The translations under genes and the position numbers were made by a program. Positions 1 through 11,319 of a stretch of 64,000 nucleotides of DNA are shown in pieces. Below the pieces are notes generated by a model. It saw only the letters and a program-made list of their open reading frames with translations. It was not told the DNA's origin and ran no database searches. Location of the stretch: positions 682,001-746,000 of the forward strand of contig JAHEWK010000008.1 of NCBI GenBank assembly GCA_020740775.1, read 5' to 3'. This stretch comes from Ilyonectria destructans. Taxonomy: Eukaryota > Ascomycota > Sordariomycetes > Hypocreales > Nectriaceae. The stretch's first letter is position 1, and each line of letters begins with the position of its first letter.

Positions 1-463
1 CTTCTATTTTTCGCCTCTCGTTGGTTGCACAAGACAAGACAACGACAATGACTACGCACCTTTGCAGAGATCCATCCAAAGTGGACACAAACCCGTACGG
101 CACTTCCGGTCGCAATGCCAACAGACACCCAAACAGGTACCATCGGGTTCGGTAAATCCTTTTTTTTTTTGTCTCTCTGTCTCCATGTCGATCATTCATT
201 CACTTGGCAGCTCGGGATGAGCTTTGCGCCGTTTACATGGGTTGCCTTGCTTGCTTTTCTTATCGTCCTTTTGCATTGAGAGCCTTCATCTACTCCTACC
301 AGGATTTTCGAACCAAACGCCAAAAATGTTCCCCCAAAACTGACAGTCAAAGCAGAATAAAAACCAGAACAGGAAAAACCAGGGAGAGAGTATGGTACAG
401 CACGTACACCGCCCCATATCAACAAAGCCGAGAGTTGTGGTGGTATCCAAGGGTTGGAATCCC
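1..463. other. Sequence 3' of CBF5 up to the window edge
   Basis: No gene is recognised here. The stretch holds a T-run near 160-171 and would include the 3' untranslated region of the leftward CBF5 gene. Open frames crossing it are not continuous with a recognisable protein. Confidence 0.5.
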
Positions 464-2144
464 TCAATCGCTCTCATCGCTGTCCTCCCCCTTCTTGCCC
501 TTCTTGGCGGCCTTGGCGGCCTTCTTCTCCGCCTTCCGACGCTTCCGCTCAGCCTTCTCCTCGGCAGTCTCACCCTCGTGCTTCTTGCGCTTCTTGTCCT
601 CCGTAGGAGGGGGCGAAGAGGCATCAGCTCCCTCCATCTTGGTGTCCTCGGTAGCCTTTGCGGGGGTGGCGGGAGCAGCAGCGGCGGCCGCAGCAGAGGC
701 GTCGGGCGCGCTGAAGTCCTTGTACTCGGTGCTCCACTTGGCGGGAGTGGCATCGTTGGCGCGGCCGTACTTGTCCAGCTTGCCGTCGGCCTTGAGCTTC
801 TTCTTCTCCTGGGCGACAGGGCCGAGACCCCAGCGGCGAGGGTACAGGTCGCGCTCCATGATGCAGCGCTTGACCTTGGCGACAACGCCGTGGTCGCAGG
901 TCGACATCTCGACCGTGGACATCTGGGCAATACCCAGGGCAATGGCCTCACCCTTGGTGGTCATCAGGACAACCTCCTCGTGGTGCTCAATGGCAGCCTC
1001 TGTTCGACGTGAGTTAGCGCTGGTTCCTGCAATGGCTAAACAGACTTGAACAATAAAACGTACCGTATCGGAGGAGACCGGGAAGCATGAGCTTGGCACC
1101 GTAGCAGACGGCGTTGACGGCGCTGTCCTTGACAACGATTCGCTTGTACGAGGTCAGGAGAGTTTCGAGGGGAGAGATGACACGGCGGAGGTAGGACTCG
1201 TCGCGGGTGTTGTCCATCTGCCACTGGGCGTCGAGGACGTCGTGAAGGGTGACGAGGCCCTTGTTCTCGTCCATAGCACCACTGCGCACTCGGCGAAGCT
1301 CCTGCATGTGGCCGCCGACACCGAGGAGGAGACCAAGGTGGACGCAGAGGGTTCGGATGTAGGTACCAGCCTCGCAGCTGACCCAGAAGACACCGAGGTG
1401 ACGGTCATTGTCAAACTCGATGAGCTTGCTCTCGTAGATGGATCGGATACGGAGCTGGCGCTTGACGGCCGAGATCAACGGGGGACGCTGGAAGAGCGCA
1501 CCGGTGAGGGTCTCGAGGGCACGGGCGAACTGGGCCTGGCCACCGGGCAGCTTGTCGTGCAGGCGGATGACGGCGACGTACTCCTTTCCAGCACCTTGTT
1601 GAGACTTGACCAGACGAGTAGCGCGGTCAACGCAGACAATCAGACATCCTGTAACCTTGGGGTCGAGGGTTCCGCTGTGGCCGGTCTTCTCGCATCTGGA
1701 GGGAAGAAAAAAAAGTTAGCAAAAAGCGGACACGGACAGAGGCAGCGGCTGAAGCAGACGCGGACGCGATTGCGGCGGGACAAGGCCACAGAGAGAATTG
1801 ACGTACCGAAGAATGCGCTTGACCCAGGCGACGACCTCGTGGGAGGACGGGTTGGAGGGCTTGTCGAGGTTGATGACGCCGGAGCTGATGTACGACTTGA
1901 GGTCGCGCTTCAGAGGCGAGCATCCGTTGGGGATGGGAGTAAAGTGTCCGGTTCGAACCAGGACTGCGGCCGCCAAGTCAGTCTTTCAGTCTTCAAGTCT
2001 TTGTTCTGGGAACAAATTCCACTCACGCTTTTCGTAGTTCTTGAGGAGCAGCGGCCACTCGCTCGTGTCAATGGCAGGTGTCACGGCCTGAGGCTTGATG
2101 GTGTACTCGTCCTCCGACCCCTTCTTCACAAGTTCCTTGGACAT
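464..2144 (-). CDS. CBF5: H/ACA snoRNP pseudouridine synthase Cbf5 (dyskerin)
   Basis: Four exons are inferred: 2144-2027, 1963-1807, 1695-1064 and 999-464, giving about 480 residues, the usual Cbf5 length. The protein should be the catalytic subunit of nucleolar H/ACA RNPs, converting uridine to pseudouridine in rRNA. An N-terminal dyskerin-like part ([18 protein letters not shown]) leads into the TruB catalytic core, where [10 protein letters not shown] carries the catalytic Asp near residue 103. A PUA domain follows ([11 protein letters not shown]). The tail has an Ala-rich run and then a Lys/Glu-rich KKE-type stretch ending in acidic residues, typical of fungal Cbf5 nuclear/nucleolar tails. 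The start at 2144 was chosen because MSKELVKK opens the conserved N-terminus. All three introns close the frame exactly. Identification rests on recalled family sequence and is firm. Confidence 0.97.
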
Positions 2145-3866
2145 CTTGGGCAGGTGCGGCTGGGCGTCTTCACGCTGTCTTCTGATTAGTCCTTTGCGGG
2201 TGTCTGATAATATACCGGGCCAAAGCAGGTAGGTGCTTCTGACGAGGGAAGGAACGGAGGCGGTTCGTGATTTCCTCGGTGTCTGCCCGGTTTGGTGGTT
2301 GGCAGCTTCCAAATTTTTTTCTTGCGATGTGTGGGGGCGATTGCAGAAGGCGGAAAGCTGCGAGCCTCTGTGGCGCCAATTGAGCGCTAAACCTAGTATG
2401 GGAAGGAGCCCACGTGTGCCACACTTACCAGCCACAGCTAGATCCGATCCAGCCTCGCTTTGACAAAAAGGCTCCACCGCTAGTCCGGAATCCACTTGAC
2501 GAGATTTCTCGCCAGCGACCGAAGTAACCAAGTCATGCAGCCTACCCTAGAGATGTCTAAAACCACAGTTATTCGAACACAATATCGATCAGCGGTACTA
2601 GCACTGATATACCGGTATTAAATAAAGGACTTGGTTTTAAGGAGAATTTTCTTATGTTTTCTACAGATCGAATGAGTGATGGATCTCCGAGTATTAAGTA
2701 CATCTGACTTTATAGACCTGGGGTTGACTTCATAACAAGGGATTACTTACTCATCTCAGCGCGTCCTAAAACCTTGGGTGACTTTAGTACAAAATCCCAT
2801 TCCGAAACTGTTAGACTAGATCTAGACGGAGCATATTTGTCGCTAGAATTAAATACCTCCTTCTATACCTCAAATTACTGAGAGAATAAGCCAAATAATT
2901 ACATGAACCACGTGCGGATACTACCCTCGAGCTAGATATCGGTCTGTGAATGAAAACTATAGTTGTATCCGATCTCTCCGCCATAATAATGAAATGTGGC
3001 AACCAGGCCCGTTCCGGGTTGGAATCTATGATATCCTTTACAGTTGAGCTTCTCCAGCGCTGATTTGAAAGACCCTTGAAGCGCTCAAAGCTACTTGAAC
3101 TGAGCTATAGTGCAGTGTTGGGGCCATTTCAACATGACTTCCTTGCTGGGTTGCTCTAGGCATTGAACTGAGTGGGGTTGTTGGATTGTGTCGCAAATTG
3201 GTTTAGCCTCTAACAGTGTCAAGCCTAGAGGACCGAAGGAAACTGAATCCGGAGGAGGTGACAATTGTGAAAACTGTGGATCTAACTTACGAGGACAAAG
3301 TGTACAGGGACACTGGTTGTCTACAACAGGAAATTCACTCTGTAATAGTTGATCAATACCTTTTTACCGATTTCTGAATGGTAGCAGGGCTTTAAAGATC
3401 TCATGTGGGCTAGTGAAACCCGAGGAATCGTACACTGTGGATGACCGCCCATTGCCAAGAGATTCAGGCTGTGGGTTATGTTCCCAGTCGTCGTGATACA
3501 TAATACTACTTTTAGTTGGCTCCTTGGGATCGACGCGGTTCTTGTTCTTGCTAGCTGACTGTGGTGCATCATCACCAAGACACATATTTCGCAGCCGCAA
3601 TATTTACTGGCTACTGACTACTGACCAAGGTAACCTCTCGAACTCCGTCTATCGCCAATTCCTGCACAATCTCTTCATTACTCCTGAGATAAAAGGTACA
3701 GCCAAGTTCCTGGTACATTGGGTTGCGAGTTATATGTCGCAGCACGTTGAGCTTCATCGAGCGACGAACTCCATCACCCGAGCTATCTAAGCTTGTCCCT
3801 CATACATTGCCCACTATATTATTTCTCAAATCTCATCCAAAGTCTTACCATTTCAGCCCCTTCTAA
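2145..3866. other. Gene-poor, A+T-rich tract
   Basis: The first 400 bases are the CBF5 promoter region. From about 2560 the sequence becomes A+T-rich and stop-dense on both strands. A 78-residue minus-strand frame at 3364-3600 has protein-like composition but resembles no family I know. The tract borders NLR relics and may itself be decayed coding DNA. Confidence 0.5.
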
Positions 3867-4390
3867 TTATTCCTCTATAGATAGCATATGAAGAATATTC
3901 GAGAACTCGTCTTTCGTGAAGTTCAACAAGTACTTTAATGACAATCCAGAGATACTGTAATCTCTAAGCCAAGTAAGAACCAAGTCCTTGTTGATCTCGA
4001 CCTTTGCACCCCGCTTTAAGAGTAGAACTGGTATGGCATTCGGGTCGAAGTTTGCTGGAGAGGCTGTAATAACAGGATGACTGACTAGTTCAGGGGCTCC
4101 CTTATGATTGAGAGGCCATTCCGCTAACCTGGGTCTGACCAGGGGTTTGAAGCTGCAGAAGCGAGTAGTTCCTGTGTGATTTTGACCTCACCGCCTCCTT
4201 CATTGATCAGCTGCCGGAGTCCATCCACATCGAAGGGCTTGGCTGCAGCTTCGAGTACCTTTGACTGGCATGAGAGTCCTCCGGTCTGCGAGCGCGAAGC
4301 AGATTCAAAGCCATACTGACATTCAAGACATTTCCTGCCGCAGGTGCAATGACCTTCTCAATCTTGATCTCCTCTCCTCAGCTATCTAGA
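3867..4390 (-). pseudogene. Relic of the C-terminal repeat domain of a fungal NLR-like (STAND) protein
   Basis: Read on the minus strand, three frames in succession give pieces of the roughly 31-residue repeat found in fungal NACHT proteins, whose units run like 'ITEEVVKAAAGN...EVMALLLDRRG'. The pieces include EEIKIEKVIAPAAGN (about 4380-4330), GGGEVKITQELLASAASN (about 4215-4160) and VLLLKRGAKVEINKDLVLTW (about 4035-3975). Frame changes and an in-frame stop after SNPWSDPG interrupt it, and it ends with a stop at 3867-3869. No start, N-domain or NACHT is attached on this strand. The family assignment comes from the repeat pattern and is moderately sure; it is non-functional as it stands. Confidence 0.7.
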
Positions 4391-5035
4391 AGAACTCAGT
4401 ATGCTAGTCTTTCACCTTAAATCTAGCCTCTGTCATGCGGGTATGATGAGTCTAGGAATGGATCGCATATTGGAGAAAACCCCACCTCATACAAGGTAAT
4501 TTTGGATGTGACCTCGTTGGCGGTGGACCATTCGCAAGCAATCAAATTCGGTTCCCACGTACGCATTCTTTTACGACATTGGCCAGCCATATTGCGAGTG
4601 GATTGCAGCAAACCCAATAAATCCTACAGTCATTTTCATCAGTTAGGCACTTCCAGAGTGAGGGGTAGAGGGAGAGCGCCCAAACACAGATTTCTACCTC
4701 AGCCGCAAGCCTCATTGAGGACACCCATTATCCGCGCACCAGGTTGGCTTGACACAGCCCGCCCTTGGCTATCTTTTAGCTACTTTTCAACTACTTTTCA
4801 GCCGACGTGCAGCCAACAGCCAATAGAACCTGCAGTGTACTGAGACAGACATGCGCCTAATGGCACGAGGCAGTAAGGCAAATGAAACACCAGCGCCACG
4901 GATGAACTAGATCGGACTCTTGGTCCCGTAGAAAAGCAGAGTCTTTCCGCTCGCAAATCATCTTTCCACGCAATCCACATTCTACTACTTCAATCATTCG
5001 CTGCGGGTATCTTAGGTTCGACCACTTCTATCAAG
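4391..5035. other. Spacer between the repeat relic and the NACHT relic
   Basis: No gene is recognised. It would hold the original promoter of the rightward N-domain/NACHT unit. Base composition shifts toward higher G+C from about 4640. Confidence 0.4.
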
Positions 5036-6766
5036 ATGGATCCCCTCAGTATCGTTGCATCCGTCATCGCTGTCATTGGAGTCCTCAAAGGTGCCTACAA
5101 GACTCTGGACAACATCAAAGACCTCCCAAAGGCCTTTAGCGAAGTCAAAAAGAACTTGCCTCTGGTCCGCAAAATCCTCCAGGATGTCCGCGATAAGCTC
5201 GAGGATTCTGAAGTCTTGATCCCGGATGACGAACGCGAGTCCGTCCTTGCCATACTTCAACCGTGCGATAAGTCTGCCACTATACTCAAACGAATCTTCG
5301 GAGAGCTTGAAGAGAGGTGCAGGAAAGATCAGGCTGAGAAAAACTGGACGAAAATGCGTGCTTGGTACTGCACTGCTCTACGACGTACAAAGGCAAATCG
5401 GGTCGAAAGTCTGATGAATGAGATTATGAGCGGTGTGCAAAAGTTGGGCTGGAACGAGATATTTAACCTGTCGAAATCACAAGACATGGAGGATTTGAAA
5501 AGGGCCATCAAGGATCTCTCAGAGGTGGAACCATCGTTAGAAGACTCTGAATTCGACAACATGGGCGTCATCAATGCTGAACAGCACGTCGCTTCGAATG
5601 CTAGCGCTCAGCAGTACTTTGCGCAAGGTGGCACCAATTCTTACTACTCGGGGACATATAACATCACTGGTACTAGTGCCACTGTCAACATCGGTAAGGA
5701 GTCTTGAAGCTGTTTGGTGGGAGGCGGGTAGTGGACCGTTGCCCAATAGCGCCTCAGGGTTGTTGTGTAACGTACGTTAACCATAGTTCAATCACTAGAC
5801 AATAGAAACATCATGCAATGCCGAGAGCATAGTACGGACTCTCTTGAAGATAAGAAGAGGAATGTGCTGGTTCTCAACAGTCTCTACAAATGCACATATG
5901 TAGAGGCTAAAAAGAGGAGCCGGCGACACGTGAAAGGCAACTGTGAATGGCTCACCAATCATTGTCCCTTCCGTGCTTGGCTGGAGAGAAAAGACTCCCG
6001 TCTGCTCTTAGTTACTGCCCCTGAGTGTGGAAAACCAGTTCTTGCCAGGTACCTTACCGAGCACGTCTTGCAACAATCACATTCAAGAACTAGTTGCTTC
6101 TTCTTCAAAGACGATCTCAAGAACCAGAGGCGTGCAAAAATCACCGTGTGCCGCCTGTTACGACAAGTTTTCGACGAGGACCGGACTCTTTTATCAGAAG
6201 GCGTCCTTGAAAGGTTCGAGATAGATAGAGAGAGGCTTCTTGAATATTCTCACGGTCTGTGGGATATCCTCGTCGAAGTTGGGAGCCTTGCCAAAAAGGA
6301 AATCATTTGTATTTTGGACGCCTTGGGCGAGTGCGAGGAAACGGAACGAGGGCAACTGATCCAAATCTTGACCGACTACTACAGAAGCGATCATACAGGA
6401 CGAAGCTTGAGGTTTCTGGTGACGAGTCCACCACATGAAACCATTGCGCGGCATTTCAAACGCTTCCAAAGAAGAAAAATTATCATTCATTTATACGGAG
6501 AGGATGAAGGAGAGGTCAAGGAGATAGAGAAAGAAAACGACGTGGTGATCGGTGAGAGAATGTATGACCTTGGAGACGATCTACCCTCTAAAGCCAAAAG
6601 CGCAAGAAATATTGGGATCTCAGCTGTGACGGAATCCGAACCGCACTTATCTCTGGGTATACCTCATCTTGGATGTCCTCGAAAACTGTGTCAGCACCTC
6701 AGAGAGCATCGGGAGCCATATACCCTGGATAATCAGGGAGCTGAGAATCACAGTATAACGAGGTAA
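5036..6766 (+). pseudogene. Disrupted NLR-like STAND gene: SesA-like N-domain plus decayed NACHT
   Basis: 5036-5693 encodes a helical domain starting MDPLSIVASVIAVIGVLKGA, typical of the SesA/NACHT-N effector domain at the front of fungal STAND proteins. A Gly/Asn/Tyr/Thr-rich tail follows (TNSYYSGTYNITGTSATVN). An inferred intron 5694-5798 joins it in frame to a NACHT segment: EDKKRNVLVLNSLYK, NCEWL, then LLLVTAPECGKPVLARYL. The P-loop reads PECGKP where PGCGKS is expected, and Walker B reads ICILDALGECEE where DALDECE is expected. Near 6590-6640 the frame shifts: the expected motif RTYLWVYLILDVLENC lies in another frame and soon meets a stop. No repeat domain follows directly. Without splicing, 5036-5707 is also a stand-alone 223-residue frame, so a short N-domain protein could still be made. 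The full NLR is judged dead. Confidence 0.75.
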
Positions 6767-6865
6767 AGATTACCATGGCCTCTCATAGGGCTTCGTCATT
6801 ACTGATGTCTAGTTGATCTTTCTATGGATTGTTAATTCCTGGTCTTTATGAAGCGATCTATGAGT

Positions 6866-8502
6866 CTATGCCCTGGACGATTCACCAATCATGCCAAGGA
6901 TCTTCTTCGCAGCAACATTCCTACCACCACCCTCCTGCCGACACACCTCTGCCAACACTCGGGATTTGGCCGCAAACTCTGCATTCCGGTCGAAGACGAC
7001 ATCAATCAAGATTGGGGCAAGTTCGGAGGCACTCCACCGTGGACAGTTGTTCACATTTCCCCAACGACCGATCCCGAGCAACTCGGCTCGGTTTGCGAAG
7101 TCGAAGGTATCGGCCCAAACGGGGAGGACAACTTGCGGTACACCAGTCCTATACGTAATTAGTGCCCGCGAAATTTTTATAACCTTGCCATCACAGGAGC
7201 AACTTACGTCAAGCCGTCGTAGAACGAGCTAGCGCCACCATGCGTCACTGAGCAGATCGCATCTCCAGTGTTGAGGATGGAATTCGGTTCTGCTACGATC
7301 CAATCGACAATTCGGACACGATCGGCCTCGATTTCCTTCCCGAGAATGTCAAATGTAGCTGATCCTGGGCCTGTGTGATACTCGGGACCTCGAGTAGGGT
7401 CCTTCTTCAACTTCCACAGGATGCGCATCCCAGTCGAGTTGCCACCTCGCCTCGCAGCCTCGTCCAGCATCATCCTCAATGCCCTCGCCATCTCCACAGC
7501 CTCATCCTCGGAGACCTGGCAAACTGTACCCAAATTGATCGTCACCACGGGCCCATCCTTCATCCATTTTGCAAGCAGGGGATCGCTCTCAGTAAGAGGC
7601 GGTGCGGCTCGCAGGATTGGCCCGCAGCCGATGAGTTTGTCCATGTACGCCCGTGGCGCATTGGTGAGATCGAGCGACGGGAAATCCACCTCAAGCCGCG
7701 AAGAAAGGAGGACATGATCGATGCCCTTCAGCCCGTCCTGAACAATGCTCGCAAAGGTGGAAACATCCAACTCTGGGAGACCCGTAAGAGTACGGATAGC
7801 GGCTATCTTGGTGGGCACATGCTTGTCCGTGACGAGAGTGAAGATCAGGCGGAGCAAGAAGTAAAAGTTCAGTGGGATGAGGTACCACGGGATCGGCATG
7901 AGCATGGCCGCACCAGTGATGGGCCACTTGGCGATGAGATTTTGAGGGGGCTCAAGATGGGATGCGATGTCCTTGATGGAGTTGGGTGAAAGCAGGACCA
8001 GTTTAAAGGGCGTAGGGACATCGCCTTTGGTGTCTATCTCAGTGCGTCGGTGCTTGCCCGCCGTCAAGGCTGGAGAGAGCAAACCGTCAACTATGAAGAC
8101 GTTTGGCGATAGAGAATCGAGGAGCGCATTGGTCTCATTGAAGATGGCGACGTACTCTTCGGGAGTCCAGGCTAGAAATAGGCGCGTGAGGAAGAATCGT
8201 GACGCGGCGGGAGTGTTCCGGAAACCGGGCTTGAGCAGAGCGGTGGACAACATGCGGTTAGCTGGGTTGGGATCGCGGTTGATACACTCGGTGATGACGG
8301 GTCCGGGAAGAGCGTGGAAGGTGATGTTGGCGCCTTTGATGTCGGCGAAGGCTTCGTCAATGGACGGTTTGAGACGCGCGAACGATGCAATGTGCAGTTC
8401 GGTATTGGGGGCCTGCTCTAGGAGCGCCTGGGCCGTGGCGATGAATACATTTGCATGGCCCAGTTCGGAGACCATGGCCATGAGGATCTTGGGTGTCGCC
8501 AT
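6866..8502 (-). CDS. UDP-glycosyltransferase (GT1 family)
   Basis: Two exons, 8502-7208 and 7148-6866, give about 525 residues. GT1 enzymes move a sugar from a UDP-sugar to a small acceptor; the acceptor is not predictable here. The N-terminus MATPKILMAMVSELGHANV carries the His expected of the acceptor-activating base near residue 16. The C-terminal donor-binding box is split by the intron: SVTHGGASSFYDGLT, then TGVPQVVLPVWADTFDFANR, close to the plant PSPG consensus. A hydrophobic stretch near residues 215-235 could touch membrane. The gene looks intact, unlike its surroundings: NACHT debris lies upstream in coordinate and NLR repeat debris just beyond its start. Roles could be detoxification or glycosylation of a metabolite; no biosynthetic partner gene is adjacent. 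Confidence 0.92.
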
Positions 8503-8834
8503 GATGATTTGTTAGAGTAATTGTTGAGAGATTCGCGATGTTGGAGGGGTAGACGGAGCGTCGAACACACCGACTGTTGCCCAGATCTGTGCGTTGTTAC
8601 ACGAAGTGATTAAGGAAACACGAACTAAAACGGAGAATCTTTGATAGCGCTTTAGCTTATAAGAAAAAGAAAAAGACTCGCTGTCATTAAATGGCGAGGA
8701 AGTGCAATTCGATTTTACTCGGACTCAGAAGTAGAATGAAGTGAGACCCTGCGCTGCGGAATAACCTGGGCCCGCAAGTAAGCACTACTTAGAGTCTAAG
8801 GGCTGGGATATGATTTTGATAAGCTTCGGGCTGG
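8503..8834. other. Promoter region of the glycosyltransferase gene
   Basis: No gene is seen. It includes the leader of the leftward glycosyltransferase and passes into the NLR repeat relic. A purine-rich run (about 8660-8675) is present. Confidence 0.4.
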
Positions 8835-9160
8835 AATGATTCCTGAAAAGACTCTCAAGGTTGCAGCTAAAAAAGAATACTGAGGGTAAGGAGATAATTG
8901 TTTTTTTTTGTAATAAATAAAGGGGTGGAATTTACATTGCTGAACATGTTCTCAAAGTTGCAGCTGGAAACTGATAAAGTGTAAGGAGATAGTTGCACTT
9001 ATTCTCGATGCTGTGGGGCTAGGATCCAGACTACCTACTGAGTATCTCATAAAGGCTTTAATCGGTACCAATTGCCAAATCAATAAAATACTAACGCTTC
9101 TCCTTAATAAGCGCGGAGCCGGGGTTCGGATCAGCGAGGAGGTCACCAAGGCGAGGAGTT
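8835..9160 (+). pseudogene. Second relic of NLR C-terminal repeats
   Basis: On the plus strand at least three degenerate repeat units can be read with frame changes: IPEKTLKVAAKKEY then GKEIIV (about 8840-8905), RGGIYIAEHVLKVAAGN then KEIVALILDAVG (about 8920-9017), and INKILTLLLNKRGAGVRIS then EEVTKA (about 9080-9150). These match the roughly 31-residue repeats of fungal NACHT proteins. At DNA level the first two units appear as an imperfect direct repeat about 97 bases apart, each with GTTGCAGCT followed by GTAAGGAGATA. Stop codons and indels make it non-coding now. Its strand and order suit the missing C-terminus of the 5036-6766 unit, with the glycosyltransferase gene lying between them. 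Confidence 0.72.
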
Positions 9161-9828
9161 GTCTCCAGGGCGAGAGAGAACGAGGGGGTTTTCAATGCCC
9201 CTCTATCCCATGTTTGATACACAGCATCGAGACACTAGAGACAGGAACGTAGCGTTCTGGAGACGGTACTGCCTAGAAATATAAACTTATGTTGAATCTT
9301 TTGAGATCTTGTGAGGGGTAATGTTGTCGAATATGCTCTGTCCTTTGTAGTCACGTTTCATCTTCGTAGAAACTGGGTTTAGTTGTTGGATAAGGAAGGA
9401 ATCGGGGGCTCCATCAAGTTTGGCGACAGACGCATAGAATGGAGCGTACAGGCATACTCCTCTAAATGCCATGTAAATTAGTATTTCTTTCTTTATATCA
9501 TTTGCTAAGAAGCCGAGATAGATAGGCTCTAACAACATATTGTGCCGATGTTGTAAACATACGTAATTGACCGTTGTGGGCTGTACCTCTCTCTAATCTT
9601 ATTACGCCGGGTTTGCTGGTCTTATTTCTTGATCTAACACGTGCAATGAAAAGGCTTGAATATTAATGGTAAATAGTAGATTGTAAATCGTATTACATTC
9701 ACCGGACTCCAGACACCACGCTCGACAAAGCCCCAGGATCGCGAGGATTCATCAGGTAGCTCCTACTCCACCAGGCAAAAAAAGCACAAGATCAAAATGA
9801 CAGCCAAACAACCAAAGCAATTGCGATA
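9161..9828. other. A+T-rich spacer after the NLR relic
   Basis: No gene is recognised. A minus-strand frame of 83 codons at 9287-9538 has no recognisable family and lacks support. It would include the 3' region of the leftward membrane-protein gene. Confidence 0.4.
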
Positions 9829-11319
9829 TCAAGCCGCAGACCCAACCCTTGAATCATCCTCCGCCACGGGGTACCGCCTCGGTGGGCTGTTCTCGCTCCT
9901 CCCATAGCCAGGGTGTGCCAGCACCGGAGGCTCCTGCTCCATCGCGTGCCGGGCTTGCATCCTATCTTTGAAGCTCGCGCCGCCGGAGCCGTCGACATCC
10001 TGCATCTCATAAGTTTCGGCGCTTCCCTGCCTTCCATAGGCGTCCGCGTGGTTGGGGTCCCATCGGTTGCTGAGCTCGGCGCTGAGCGCAAAGCCGGCCG
10101 AGGGCGAGTGGGAAGCGTGCGTGGCGCCTGGCCATTGCATGCTGGGGCCGCCGTCCTGCGCGCTCACGGGGCTGTTGTATTGCGACGAGTAGGGCGAGAA
10201 GTATCGCGGGTACGTCTTCTCGGTGGTGGTGGCGCTCATGGGAGAGTCGTCCCAACCGCGAAGCGGTCGCTGGCTGAGGGGTGTCGCGTGCGTCTCGTGT
10301 GTCTCGTGCGCCTCGTGCATCTCTCTCTGGTGCGGCGAGGGCCAGCCCTCGTTGCTATGCTTGGTCTCGAGTTGGCGGAGGAATGCTCTTCTGCGCCTCT
10401 TGCCGTTCCACACGATGCCGCATCCGAGGACGGTCAGTATGAAGACGAGTCCTCCGATGGCGATGCCGACCTTGGCACCCAAGGTGATCGGACCATCGTC
10501 AAACCAAGCGGGGTTGGCAGTGGCCACTGCCGACGGCTCGGTGATGTTGACGGGTACTGAGGAAAATACGGATCCATCAAGTCCGATGGTGACGCCGACG
10601 ACGGGTTGCTGTTCGCATCCGGCTTGGAGAGCGGTCACGACTGAGAGCAGGTTAGTATGAGGGAAGCAACACTCGGGAATTAGAATGGAGACGAACAGTT
10701 CGCCAAGTATTCTTGGCTGCCAGCTTGCAAACACTGGACACAGCCATTAAAGTCTGCAGTGTCGGTGACTGGCCACAAAGTACAGTAGTCGTAACTGTCC
10801 ACGTTGGATGACAGGTTTTTGAACTCAATGGCGTTCTTGAAGTTGCCACATGCTTTGCTGCGAGGAGTAAGTACAAGTGCATAAAGACTTGAGGTTAAAA
10901 AGGTTGTGGGACGTACGATGTGATACAAGGCGTGGTAATGACATCACTATTGTTGGGAGTTCCAAATAGACAGTAGGACGTTGCGTATCTCAAGTTATCT
11001 TCGGACATGGCGGTTAGCATCGCAACCCCCGTCAGCAAGACGTGGATGGGCCGGCAAAGGCAGACTTACAGAGCGCCCACTGCTGGTCGGTCTCGCCATT
11101 GCTGGAGTACTCGCTGGCAATCTCGCAGGACACACAGCCGTCAAAGACCTGGCCGGCGCCGCTGGTGTAGCTGTTTTGCGAGCAGACGATGTCATCGGCG
11201 CTCGTCGAGCTGAGCACGTTGCCGCAGTCGCTGGAGCACGGCGAGTTGGGGGCGACCAGGATGGCTTCGGCGAGGGGAATGGCCAGGCCGGCGGCAGCGA
11301 AGTTTGTTATAATGCGCAT
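9829..11319 (-). CDS. Cysteine-rich single-pass membrane protein (paralogue A)
   Basis: Four exons (11319-11070, 10998-10917, 10857-10697, 10640-9829) give about 434 residues. A signal peptide (MRIITNFAAAGLAIPLAEA) precedes an ectodomain built from two similar cysteine modules. Each has paired cysteines (GCVSC, then GCVQC), and a shared block follows (ALQAGCEQQP). A membrane segment (VGIAIGGLVFILTVLGCGIVW) is followed by KRRRR and a long low-complexity cytoplasmic tail with a His/Glu/Thr run. The gene at 22082-23795 has the same architecture and two introns at matching positions, which supports both models. The intron before 10998 ends in AAG after a CTAAC branch point, and the intron after exon 3 has a weak GTTCGT donor. 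Function is unknown; similar fungal proteins are often database-labelled 'LPXTG-domain', but I see no sorting motif. A surface sensor or wall-linked role is only a guess. Confidence 0.85.

Noticed and set aside
204..1049. Open frames on the plus strand over CBF5, up to about 280 codons
   Set aside because: They are antisense shadows of the CBF5 exons and encode no known domain.
1242..2189. A 315-codon plus-strand frame opposite CBF5
   Set aside because: The opposite strand encodes unmistakable Cbf5 across its introns; this frame is a by-product of codon bias.
5574..5780. Small alternative frames over the end of the N-domain
   Set aside because: They are shadows of the N-domain exon and the inferred intron.
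9287..9538. An 83-codon minus-strand frame in A+T-rich DNA
   Set aside because: The product resembles nothing known and it sits among pseudogene debris.
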